From Trichobilharzia szidati (taxonomy: Eukaryota; Platyhelminthes; Trematoda; Strigeidida; Schistosomatidae), in assembly GCA_944472155.2 (NCBI GenBank), contig OX235273.1, positions 5,615,204 through 5,679,203 on the forward strand: a DNA stretch of 64,000 bases, read 5' to 3'. Position 1 is the first letter of the stretch; each line of letters starts with the position of its first letter. Positions 11,032 through 20,961 of the stretch are shown here, piece after piece. The notes under the pieces are model-generated. The model did no database searches. It was not told where the DNA came from and was given only the letters and a program-made list of their open reading frames with translations. Position numbers and translations under genes: made by a program.

Positions 11032-11224
11032 ATTTTTTGATTTTTGATTTACAGCTTGACTCCACACCGTACTTTCAGTACAAGTGTGGAATTTTCAGCA
11101 TGGATATCGGTAGCCCAAATTCAGGCCGACCATAGATATCGGGTGTGCGCCGGCAGGGGATTGAACCCCGGACCATGTGCATGGTCGGCGAGAGTCCTAA
11201 CCACTGTGCCACCGACGCACAGAA
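11032..11224 (-). repeat. SINE-beta inserted in PLE
   Basis: On the minus strand: CGTCGGTGGCACAGTGGTTA (A box), GGGGTTCAATCCC (B box), ACACCCGATATCTATGGTCG, and a CAAAAATAAAT-type tail. Copies lie at 17160, 27325 and 53606. A target-site duplication was not obvious. Confidence 0.85.
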
Positions 11225-11261
11225 TCTGACCTGGTTACAACACCTGCCTCACCCATGAAAA

Positions 11262-11806
11262 TAACATCTTTTCAAGCAAACTGACTCTCAAAATATCGTT
11301 AAGATATGTAGATGATACTTTTGTAGTACTAAAACGAGATCTACACAATTCATTCCTGGAGAAAAAAAACTGTGTATCTCCCAGAATCCAGTTTACTTCG
11401 GAAGCAGAATCAGACGTCGGTGAACTACCATTTCTAGACTGCCTGGTTAAGAGAAGGGAAAACGGACATTTCAGTATATCCATATTCAGGAAGAAAACCC
11501 ACTCCAATAAATATTTAGACTTCAAATCATCACACCCCATCAGCGCAAAAATTTCAGTTGTTTCAAGTCTTCTAAGACGAACACACTCTCTGATAACGGA
11601 TGAGAAAGAAAAAGAAGAAGAAATATCAAACATTACTGAGACTCTCAAGCAAAACAACTGTCCAAGGGACTTCATCAACAAAATCAACACAGACATTAAG
11701 TATGGCCGAAAACGCATTCCGAAAACATGGACCTCAGCAGTCGTCATTCCACATAGAGCAGAGACGTCAGATGAGATCAGAATAGTATTCAGCAAGTTCG
11801 ACGTTT
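11262..11806 (+). pseudogene. PLE reverse transcriptase C-terminal half
   Basis: A long open stretch encodes LTLKISLRYVDDTFVVLKRD; YVDD is RT catalytic motif C, at 11305-11316. It is followed by LPFLDCLVKRRENGHFSISI, FRKKTHSNKYLDF (thumb primer-grip region), and YGRKRIPKTWTSAVVIPH before a stop at the position of FSKFDV. About 180 codons stay open, which is unusually well kept for this window. The minus-strand frame covering 11235-11843 is its antisense shadow. Confidence 0.85.
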
Positions 11807-12565
11807 GAGTTTTTTTCAAAACATCAGACACACTGTGAAACAACCTTGTCCATATAAAAGACCAGATCCCTAAAGATTCTCTATCTAATTGTGTCTATAA
11901 AATAAAATGCTTGCTTGGAATGTGATGCGATATACATCGGACAAACATCTCAAGAAATCAAAATCAGAAGAAATGAACACTGAGGAACTCGGTTGAACTA
12001 AAAAAGCTTGAAAAATCATCAGCTATAGAATCAGGCCACAAAATTGATTTCGACAATATTGAAATAGTCCAGAAAAACTTCAGAAATCCCAAAGAACGTC
12101 TAATATCATCAGAAGCACTTCATATCAAGTGCCTGAATAAGAATGATGGACTAAAACAGAATTTGACCTGGTTACAACACCCCACCGCTCCCCCACGAAG
12201 TGACAAAATCAACACGAATATGATATGCAAGTTCACTATTTAAACACACACTACATTTATAGTGTTACACACTGATCAAATCCAAAAGGCATCTACACTT
12301 GGTTTTGTTATCTTTACCAATTGACCAACTTGACAACGAAAAATGACCCAGGACTGACGAAAGATGATCAAGTTAGTAAGCTTTGTTTTGATATCGTAAC
12401 AGATGTACTATTACCTTTGTTATTTGGTATAGCGATCGTCATTGTTATTTTGACTTTTAATATGTCCCCATTTCAACTTGACCTAAGTCTATTTTCTCAC
12501 CTCTTAACTATACGTCACATATATGTTGAGATTTTGTGAATTCCGGTTTAATAATACTTTGATAA

Positions 12566-12880
12566 AGCTATTAGCAGCAGCATTAAATAGCAAAACTTCA
12601 GTAAAAACAATATCGTTTTGTTTTGAGTAATAGAAAAATCTTTATTATTACTGGCCAGGTTTAAAAATTAAAAACTGAACAGTGTCAGTACTAAGTCTTG
12701 CTATGAATAGATACACAAAAAATGTAACGATCACTCTCCAGATCATAGATAGCTACTCAATGGATGACCCGAAGTTGTACTGAGAATCCATGGCCAGTGG
12801 CGTCTACCAAGTCAAGATGAAGTCGATGCCCATCGAAAGAATTAGTTGGTGTGTATATCAAGAATTAACAGAAGTGAATA
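12566..12880. other. No recognised feature
   Basis: A short spacer between the PLE 3' region and a SINE-alpha copy. Confidence 0.4.
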
Positions 12881-13025
12881 TTCACGGGTCACTGAATTCC
12901 AGCTCAAGTGGATGAATCGTGGACGCATTTTCTCCTGTAACCTGTAGGTCCTGGTTTCTATCCCTAGTAGAGTGGACACTGATGAGGAGTCCCAAACTAG
13001 GCGGAAAATGTTGGTTAGAGGCGAA
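12881..13025 (+). repeat. Diverged SINE-alpha copy
   Basis: GTGGATGAATCGTGGACGC (A-box region), TCCTGGTTTCTATCCC (B box), then CTGATGAGGAGTCCC and AAACTAGGCGGAAAA, a hammerhead-like core with GAAA changed context. The 3' AGTACTCCC block is lost. Confidence 0.65.
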
Positions 13026-13594
13026 ATTTACATTGAGTTAGTTATACTACTTAATACTGTATAGTAAGTAGTAGGACTAGGTAAAAGTTTCATTCATCCA
13101 AAATAATATGCCTCGTCTATCAATCACTTGAAGTCAAATCAACACATTCTTACCTGTGAACAAGTTGAAGTAGCTCAACCTTTTTATCAAAACACTGAGT
13201 TATATAAAAGAGTGACAGATGAATGGAAAAAGGCTTTAAAATAATCATTTCCACAGAGGAAAAATTATTATTAGTGAAATTGGCTAGTTATTTCAATCCT
13301 CATTCTAGAGTAGAATGTTTTGAATTGGTTCTGGTTCCGGTTACACGCTATTTACATCAATTCTTAGAGAAAGTAAGTGGAAGAAGAGAGATTTTGTCAT
13401 CAATAAAATCACTCTTATTTATATGACACAGAAATTTTGTATAAAATGTTTCTCAACGAAGGTTATTCAACCAAAAAGAAGCGGTTAGCAAGATGTCTCT
13501 TTAAATTATATTGAAAAAACACTGATAAAAACTGGAGATCAGGGTGAGCTTCTTTAAAATTCTTTAAATATTCGAAGTCGGCGTCAATCAGATG
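13026..13594. other. No confident feature; 67-codon open frame
   Basis: An open frame at 13223-13426 has no motif I recognise. It could be the decayed N-terminal part of the PLE that follows, but no alignment with another copy supports that. Confidence 0.35.
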
Positions 13595-15068
13595 TTTTTA
13601 TGCATGATAGTGACTAACGCTTTGAGCTGGAATATGCATTTTCTACTTCTTTTGGCCTCGTCAACTGTAAGGATGTGCTATATATTGACCAGTCAGTTAA
13701 CTCTTCAAAATTTGGGGGATTATTCATTACGCTACTGGGGATTCCAGTTGTACAAACGTAACTTCCAGTTGCAGACAACCTGAAATTAAAATGGCTATGT
13801 AGAATATCATAACAACGAACTCAGATCAAACGGTGGATGCCTTCCATTTATGTACGTTCTGGAAAAAATCCATAAGGCCAATATGCCTTTATGACCCATA
13901 TTATCAATGACAAAATCACCATCTCACAAACTAGTCCAATTTCTAGCTAATTGAAAACATTTATTTCCCGATATTTCCTGATTCATTGAAGCCGATTCAA
14001 AAGAAATTTGTAAATCATAGCTTGTATGACACCTTCCAAGATTTTAACGAAGTCGACCATGTCGATATATCAAATAAACTAATGGTGTCATGCGACTTGA
14101 CTGCCTTGTTTACAAGCGTACCAGTGATGGAAACAATAGACATCATTTGTAAACAAACGGATCTTTTGCCATAACCGAAGACAGAGATGAAGCGCCTACT
14201 AATTCTCTGCACAAAAGACATTCAATTGAAGTTCAGTAACCAATTCTACCGACAAACTGACGGGTTCGCCATGGGTTTACTTCTTGGACTTATTCTAGCC
14301 GATATCTTCATGGTTTATCTCGAATAGACGTGACTGAGTGACTCTATCAATGAAACAACATGCTGTCGTCGATACGTCAATGATACTTTTGTTGTTTGTA
14401 ATGACATGAGTCAGGCATCCATATTATTTGACCGCCTCAATGAGATCCATCCAAACATTAAATTCACCATGGAATACGAACACAACGATGAGTTCAATTT
14501 CCTGGACCTAAATGTAAAAAGAAGAGACGATGAAACGGTCGAAATGTTCATCTACAGAAAAGAAACTTTGACCGGACAATACCTTCACTACAACAGCTTC
14601 TGCCCTATAAGCTATAAGCGGGTAATAGTAAGGACACTGTACGACAAGGCCAGGAAGTTATATTCGCCTAATAAGGCAGAAGAAGAATTAAGTTTTGTTG
14701 AAAATTGCTTTAGGGAAAGCGGGTATCCAAAGGGATTTATCTTAAAGTACAGCAAAGAAAGAGATAAGAAAGCGAAGTATCCAACAGTTGAAAAGAAGAA
14801 AGTGTTTATTTGTCACCCATTCAAAGGAGATGCAGTGTCACACAAGACTGACAAGGGAATGAAAGGTACAATAAAAAGAAGCTCATAGCATCATACAGCA
14901 ATACATCTCCTGTAAGCCAATCAAAACTGGATAAATACGCTGCTGATGTTACCTCCGACTGCATTTATGAATTTACCTGCACTTGCGGCAGCAAGTACAT
15001 TGGAAGGACGGAAAGAAGGGCTTCCATCCGGTTTTCTGAACATATTCCAGGAAAATTGTGCCTGAAAG
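13595..15068 (+). pseudogene. PLE RT plus GIY-YIG, catalytic motif mutated
   Basis: In order: LSMTKSPSHKLVQFLAN (fingers), VSCDLTALFTSVPVMETI-like (motif A), FAMGLLLGLILADIF (motif B), CRRYVNDTFVV (motif C at 14373-14384, second residue pair V-N-D in place of V-D-D), FNFLDLNVKRRDDETVEMFI (thumb), RTLYDKARKLYSPNKAEEEL, and CIYEFTCTCGSKYIGRTERR (GIY-YIG) with SEHIPGKL. Stops lie between motifs A and C. The 14406-14888 part is open for 160 codons. The 3' end is cut by LINE-A at about 15069. Confidence 0.9.
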
Positions 15069-15800
15069 GAGCCAGAGTTTCTTGTTGCTGATTCTTTCTG
15101 GCTAGCTGGCCATTTGGTATTAAGTATGGAGGCAGTGGAGTTGGCCACCGCGCACAAAGGTCTGCAATGACTTGTTGGAAATCATTTTCTTGATTCACAC
15201 GCTGGCCAAGTTTCTGTTCCGTATAGAAGAACGGACTGACTACGAATCTGTCTTGATTATCTGAGCCTTCTTCTTCATGCTGGCTGAGTTGGAGTGCAGT
15301 GCAGAAGATTTTCCCACTGGTTTTTTAGTTGGTGGAAGCGTATCTTGCCTTTCCGATTGTGGTTAAATTTCTCGTTTTCATCCGTTCTGACTGCCGATGA
15401 TTGAAAAGACGCTTCCTGGATGGATAGATGACAGAATTGTCCTCTGTCAAATCCCCCCCGTTGATCGTGATTGGTGCCGGTCGTTGTTGTTGTTGTTGTT
15501 TGTGGTGGTAGTTGTTTATCCTCATCACCTTCGTCTTCTCTGTAGTCACCTGCAGTCCTGCCTTCACCGACCACCCCTTCAGCCAGTTAGTTGGTTTTCA
15601 TTTACAAGTCTTCGAATTTGTGTGACATTAAACATAAATCACCCACGCTTGAAATCCGGATTTTCTAGAGTCTTATTATTGGTGGTCCAACGTATTCCTG
15701 TCGTCTTTCCACCTACGCACAGTCTGATACATAATCCAGTCAATCACAATTAGGAATATCATCGGTGGTGATAGGCTGGCAGTCTTGCCTTGTTGTTTGA
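15069..15800 (-). mobile_element. LINE-A fragment
   Basis: Minus-strand translation shows KTKVMRINNYHHKQQQQQRP then APITINGGDLTED, the family's Gln-rich segment, and NQENDFQQVIADLC farther 3'. The 3' terminus is missing where it abuts the PLE. Frames are broken. Confidence 0.82.
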
Positions 15801-16304
15801 TTGCACTCAAGACATCTGTTTTTGTTGGAGGATTGGTGTCTACTGGTAGTTCTGGGACACCTAGCTAACGAGTACCAACTAGGATTGAATTCGCATTCTG
15901 GATTCCACTGCTGAAATCACCCACCAAATAACATCATATTAACTCTCAGACACCATAATAGCATTTGTACCAGGAGTCAAAATGTGAAGAGACACAGCGA
16001 ATTTCAGCCCAATGAAATCGATCAAGGTGGAATTCGAAATGAATTCATTATTTTTCATATGATTTTCCGTTAGGCACATGCAATCAAAGTAATAAACGAC
16101 ATAGCTGATCACAGTGATTCGGCTCTGTTGGACCTTAGACAGAGTAGGAGTTAGTTCATTTGTTTGTTAAAAAAGACTAGTCAGTATCGACATGTCAAAC
16201 TTGGGTCATAAGTAAAAAAATAATGCCTACAGCAACCAAAAGGGTATATGTATTTGATATTGGAGAGTTTGAGGCAATCCTCAGGAAGCCTTGCTCGGAC
16301 TTAC
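15801..16304. other. No recognised feature
   Basis: No open frame longer than about 60 codons and no family match. Confidence 0.4.
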
Positions 16305-16560
16305 GTTTCATGTAAGTTGACACTCACGAGTCAGCAAGGTGTATCTGCAGTCTTGAAGAAACTCATGTCGTTTCTGTTTGACATTCACCTAGTGAGTTCT
16401 GCAGTCAGAGAGGTTACCAGTGAGCTAGCTGTTCGGCCTCGCGACTGATCCCCTGTAGGAATGTATCGGATACTTTGGTTGAACATTAGGTAGTAACCAG
16501 TGTGATGTGTCTAGTCCTTTATTTGGTGCAAATTGAATTCAATCCGTAAAGTCCTTCAGT
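16305..16560 (-). repeat. Repeat D copy
   Basis: The reverse complement reads GCTAGCTCACTGGTAACCTC then TCTGACTGCAGAACTCACTA and TGCAGATACACC, collinear with 51955-52050. On the other side lies the flank with GTGTGATGTGTCTAGTCC. It appears to be a tRNA-like repeat with a partly palindromic flank. Confidence 0.65.
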
Positions 16561-16743
16561 GTAGCCACCAGCATGCTGGGTTAATAGCCATCACTATGAA
16601 CTGTACCGTGGATTGTTGTAATTCGAAGGGTAGATGTATTCGCAAAAATTAAACAAGAAGATTACACAATGCATAATTTTGAAGGAATAAGAGAAGTAAT
16701 TAAGAAATGAATGAGCATTGATTTTATAAGGATTTTTTCTCGT

Positions 16744-17050
16744 TTCATTGGTTGGAGGATTTCATCATGAACTGTCATCAGTTAGACGGCCATTGTAAAA
16801 CCAGATGAGAGTACCGGACAGCTGTTTCGTCAGCCTAGTTTGGGACTCTTCATCAGCACGCATCCTCCGACAGGGTTCGAACCCAGGACCTTCTGGTTAC
16901 AAAGCTACCTAGCTAGCTCGTAGACCATCAAGCTACTGGTATCCGATTAATGACGAGCCGATGAATTCTAACTTCTGCCAATTCATCTTATAGCGTGAAC
17001 ACTTCTCAATGTCTTCGTCTTCAATGAGTTAATGCCTCACTTTCAACATG
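16744..17050 (-). repeat. SINE-alpha copy with half of the central spacer
   Basis: Minus strand: GAATTGGCAGAAGTTAGAAT, GGCTTGATGGTCTACGAGC-like A box, GGTTCGAACCC B box, GTGCTGATGAAGAGTCCC, GACGAAACAGCTGTCC and the end GTTCATGATGAAATCC. The hammerhead-like core has A where C3 is expected if helix I is drawn as GTGCTG. Only one arm of the palindromic form is present. Confidence 0.85.
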
Positions 17051-17159
17051 CTGAAACCTACTGGTTACGGCCTTATTACTTTGTTAGCATTCCATTTTTC
17101 TTAGTTCCTTATCAACGAACAATATAAATAACCGTTTTACAGACAGAACTATTTATGCA

Positions 17160-17360
17160 TCCTTATGTGCGTCGGTGGCACAGTGGTTAGGACACTCGCT
17201 GACCATACACACGGTCCGAGGTTCGACGCTGCCGACGCACACCCGATATCTATGGTTGGCCTGTAAAATTTGGGCTATCGATATCCATGCTGAAAATCCC
17301 ATACTTGTACTAAAAATACGGCGTAGCATCAAGCTGTAACCAAAATAAAATAAAAATATT
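17160..17360 (+). repeat. SINE-beta copy
   Basis: GCGTCGGTGGCACAGTGGTT then GAGGTTCGACGCTGCCG, ACACCCGATATCTATGGTTG and an AAAATAAAATAAAAAT tail. The A-box and B-box positions mimic a tRNA, but the cloverleaf is not conserved, so it is not a tRNA gene. Confidence 0.85.
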
Positions 17361-17459
17361 CGCATATACATTTCAGGTATTTTGACTTATCAAAGAAAAA
17401 GAAGCAAAAAGAAAGTTATACAATCCGAAGACGAAACAAACGATGTGCACCGGTTTCAC

Positions 17460-17850
17460 TTTTTCTACTCTATTTTAAATTTATATATGTAGCTTTTTCC
17501 AACCCAGTACATTATTTATTTATACGCCTCCATAGGTGCATCCGTCAACATGACTGTTATTATCGTTTTTGCTGAAATCCTTTTTTACCAGTAGATTGTT
17601 TCGTCTAGTTTTAATAGCTAATCATAGGGTTTGACATACAACTTGTATACCAGCAACTTGTTATCAGCAAATTAAGAGAAAAGTAACGACAGTACCTGAA
17701 AATCGATCCTTTCAGATTCCTTCCTATTTATATGCACCAAAGAAGGATCATAGAGAGATGACTAAAAGTTCATTTTTGATCTATGCTGGCTATCAGTGGA
17801 ATCCAATGAACGTGTATTCTATGCCATTTTGGACTCATCAGCTGGATCTT
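17460..17850 (+). repeat. Repeat E copy
   Basis: Collinear with 37895-38325: GGTGCATCCGTCAACATGAC, AATCATAGGGTTTGAC, TATATGCACCAAAG, and GTGGAATCCAA. Both copies are followed by the 3' end of a minus-strand LINE-A with a similar spacer. Orientation is arbitrary. Confidence 0.7.
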
Positions 17851-17884
17851 CCTTCATTCGTATTGAATATATATATATACATAT

Positions 17885-18550
17885 AATTCCCCTGGATTCA
17901 AGATGGGGCATCACGGAACTTCAACACCACATCTACATTTCACCCTGTCGCCTTCAGTCCTATTCATTTGGCTGGTCCCACGACTGCCCAAACTATCTTC
18001 TTCACATCACCTTGTGGCGATGCTCAGCTTGTTATCTCCTATTTATGGTTCCATTCGAGCTGTGGCCTGATGTGGAGTGTCACTCGACAGTATTCTCAGT
18101 ATGTGTCTTTCGTTAATTCAGTTGAGCATTTGGTCCTCGGTTGGTTTGTTCCCATAGTTTCCTGTTGATAATCTTTCCGACCATTTGATTTTCAATATGG
18201 TGTGAAGGTGGCAGTTGTTGATAAAAGTTTGCAATGATCTGTTGTGATTGGTTTCCGTGACGCGCCAAATTTGAAATCCATTTCGAAAAAACATGACTGA
18301 CTCAACACTGGTGTTGATAATCTGAATTTTGTTCTGTATCCCAAATATGAGCGAGAGATTTTCAAACTAATTTCAGAGTGATGAAGATCCCTCTGGCTCC
18401 ATCGATTCAGACTAGTTTCGACATCTTCATCCATTCCGCCTGCACTTGAAGCGGTGGAATCTAGATAGCTGAAGCAAGCGACATCTTTGAAATTTCTAGC
18501 GTTGATAGGGATTGCTGCTGTCGGTTGGTCTGATATCTTCACATCCATTT
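17885..18550 (-). mobile_element. LINE-A 3' part
   Basis: The 3' end starts near 17890. Minus-strand translation includes IPINARNFKDVACFSYLDST and a decayed C-terminus. It is joined at about 18551 to the endonuclease end of the same family in the same orientation, so the RT core is deleted. Confidence 0.78.
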
Positions 18551-19245
18551 TTTCGTGGTTTTACATGATGCCTCCAATCACCAAGTCAGTGAAGGTGTAG
18601 ATATCTGCGAAGAAGAATTCTCCATTCTCATTCATTTCTCCAAGCGAGGGCCTCTCAACCTATGATGATTTCTCTTCCCGTATTATCTGCTCCCAGTTTG
18701 ATATTCATATCACCCATAAGGATTTCGGTGTCACTGTTTGGTGTGTTGTCCACGACTGTTTGCGGTTGTCTATAGAAATCTCCCTTATTTTTTTATTCGG
18801 TGTTGTTTTAAGCACTGCGCGCAGCACTGGATAATTGTAACCTTTCTTCCTTTTGAGTTGAATCTTGCTGTCATGATGCTGGATAAAATTGGTTCCCAAT
18901 AAATAAGAGCTTTGGCTTCCAGTGATGACATCATGATAGCTACTCACTACTGCCTCACTGTGCTCGTGGTTGCCATCTGGGTGACCAGACTGGGGTGGAT
19001 AACTGACTCTCCATCCGCCCTCGGAGCTACCCAGAATATCTATGGCATATCCTCTCATTTCTTTGGCTACCTGAGAAGCGTTCCCAACCACCCTCGTACA
19101 TTGTACGAACATTCCACGTCCCAATTCTTATTCTCGCTTTCGTCGAGAGAATACATATCGGCTGCCTGGATGACTGGCTTTCCGAAGGCTTTTACCAGCC
19201 ATCCCGCTGTGTCATCTCTCCTTTTCTACTCCAGAGAAAAATAAG
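18551..19245 (-). pseudogene. LINE-A APE-type endonuclease fragment
   Basis: Minus-strand frames give NVRTMYE/VQCTRVVGNASQVAKEMR, YAIDILGSSEGGWRV, then NSDTEILMGDMNIKLGADN, the G-D-(M/F)-N block of apurinic-type endonucleases in RTE elements, and NGEFFFADIYTFTDLVIGG-like residues at the truncated end. This is the only endonuclease domain recognised among the LINE-A copies here. It is broken by shifts; 18705-19124 keeps 139 open codons. Confidence 0.82.
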
Positions 19246-19319
19246 TTTGTTTTTTACATTTTATGTATTTCTCTTCTGCATTGAAATTTTCTGTAGCGTT
19301 TTGATTGATTTTCTGGGAA

Positions 19320-19412
19320 AGTTCTCTCGCCTCGCACCCAACCCTTCCTCTTTACCTAGGCTTGGGACAGGCTAGAAAACAAGCGAGTTAGTAGATAACA
19401 CTACCGCTAAAG
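19320..19412 (-). repeat. SINE-gamma fragment
   Basis: TCGCACCCAACCCTTCCTCT then TTACCTAGGCTTGGGACAGG and AGTAGATAACACTACCGC resemble the middle and head of SINE-gamma. The LINE-like tail is absent. Confidence 0.45.
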
Positions 19413-19414
19413 TG

Positions 19415-19838
19415 TTTTACATTCACGTATTTACATCACCTCAAACAAACTACAGACCTTCATCAACAGCTGTCCTGGCTCAATACTTAAGATCAGCAAC
19501 AAGGATCTCTGGGAGCAAACCAACCCAGCAGGAACCAGTTTTGCAACAAATATGCAGAAAGAAATGGAGGTGGCCTGGATTGTGGCCATTCTCTGAGAAA
19601 ACCATTAAGTGACATCACTAGACAAGCCATCGCTCGAGTGGAACCCGAATGGGAAGCGGCGAGTTGGTCGTCAGTGCGAGAGTGACATGGAGGAGGCCAT
19701 GCAAAGAGGAGATGAAAGCATGTGGGCAGACGTGGAGCCAGGTAAAAACGTTAGCATGGAACCATACGCAAAGAAGACGTTCGGCTGAAGCCCCATGTTC
19801 CTCTAGGTACTAAAAGGAACAATAATAGTAATAATACA
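19415..19838 (+). mobile_element. LINE-A 3' end
   Basis: It carries TTCATCAACAGCTGTCCTGG, TTGCAACAAATATGCAGAAA, CACTAGACAAGCCATCGCTC and the terminus GTTCCTCTAGGTACTAAAAG followed by an AATAAT run. It is 5' truncated and has several stops. Confidence 0.85.
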
Positions 19839-20637
19839 AATATTTACATATCTACACTTTACTTGGCAACTAATTAATGTTTAAAAGAAACTTATTAGTG
19901 TTAAATAATAATGAATCAAATTGTGAAACCGGTGAAAACACCAAAAACAAAAAAACTTTTCTCTCCCTCGTGCATACGCCTAACCTTTTTATTACACCGA
20001 CATTAGTACACTCATTGTATTGCCTCCAGCTTGTTAGAAATGTGGAAAACACCAGACACACATAACAAACACAAACAAACAAGATTACTTTCTTAAGATG
20101 ATGAAATTAAGTTCAGACGACTAGCATAAACAAAAACCTCAGTAACATATTACATGATACACAAATAACCAAACAGTAGGTAGGTACTGAAGCCAAGTGG
20201 CACAACTTTCTGCCTTCTGAAAAGAGATATTTCCTCACCATCTGTACTTGCCTCTCACTCCAGATTTCTATGCCTGCCAACAGAGTTGAACAGACAAATA
20301 ATCTATTCAGAAGGAATTTTTTAATATTTTTTCATTAATGCTGCTTGCCTGGATTTCGAAATATCATAGTAAACACATAAATCTGTCTCTATTTTGTGTT
20401 ATGTTCTGTTTTCGTTCTGCTGTGCTTCATGCAACACAACTGAACAAATATTTGCCCATTTCCTTTTTCATATTTATTAGGAAATGTAAATAAATAAATA
20501 AAAATTCATAAATACAAACAAAAGGTCATACAGTTTGTGTAAACAAAAGAGGATACTGTCTAAATTTAGAGGGAAAATTAAAGATTCATCCCTTCTGTCT
20601 CAATTTACCTCCAATAAGCCGTAATCTTGTCTGTATT
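19839..20637. other. Upstream region of the GPCR, repeat-free
   Basis: No repeat family or open frame is supported. Short frames on both strands at 19870-20082 lack motifs. Its lack of insertions contrasts with the rest of the window. Confidence 0.45.
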
Positions 20638-20725
20638 AACCAATCAATTTGATTCTTGCTTATAACCAATCAGAATAAAGGACATTCGATTGGCGAAACA
20701 GATATAAATAAACATATATAAACTT
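20638..20725 (+). promoter_or_regulatory. Candidate core promoter
   Basis: Two CCAAT boxes (AACCAATCAAT near 20638 and AACCAATCAG near 20663), an inverted one (GATTGG near 20689), and a TATA-like GATATAAATAAACATATAT at 20701. They lie about 240-320 bp before the GPCR start. This is inference from motifs only. Confidence 0.4.
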
Positions 20726-20961
20726 GCCATCCACTCCTTCATTCCAAACAGTGGCACGTTCTAATGAAATCCTACAAAGATTAACAAAAAGGCCGAAAGA
20801 TATAAAAGAAGATAATTATTGAAATTTGAATTTCAAAGCATCCCAAAATTTCCGTTTAAATGAGGTGAATATATATATATCAAGTTTTAAAACCAACCTA
20901 TCACATATAATGGCTATGCGCAATTACGTCGTCATTTACGCATATTAGAGGCCTACATATC

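Larger units (their letters stand above)
10961..12565 (+). mobile_element. PLE block: C-terminal end joined to a second RT-EN unit
   Basis: 10961-11030 encodes the end of one PLE (SEALHIKW-like). After a SINE-beta insertion it resumes with AGAATCTGACCTGGTTACAA and runs straight into the RT palm of another unit. That second unit continues through thumb, connector, GIY-YIG (NCVYKIKCLL, then CDAIYIGQTS in another frame), KLEKSSAIESGHKIDF and the same C-terminal end at 12108-12185, then about 380 bp of 3' sequence. The same junction occurs in the minus-strand block at 32130-33560. The RT fingers are missing. Confidence 0.85.

Noticed and set aside
11235..11843. Minus-strand open frame of about 200 codons
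   Set aside because: It is antisense to the PLE reverse transcriptase with Y-V-D-D on the plus strand; the reverse frame stays open by codon bias. The similar plus-strand frames at 32857-33465 are the same artefact.
17166..17235. Possible tRNA gene
   Set aside because: A and B boxes are present but the arms do not form a cloverleaf, and the unit is a repeated 185-bp SINE with A-rich tail.
19870..20082. Overlapping short frames on both strands before the GPCR
   Set aside because: Each is 60-70 codons in A/T-rich DNA with no motif and mutual overlap; treated as chance.
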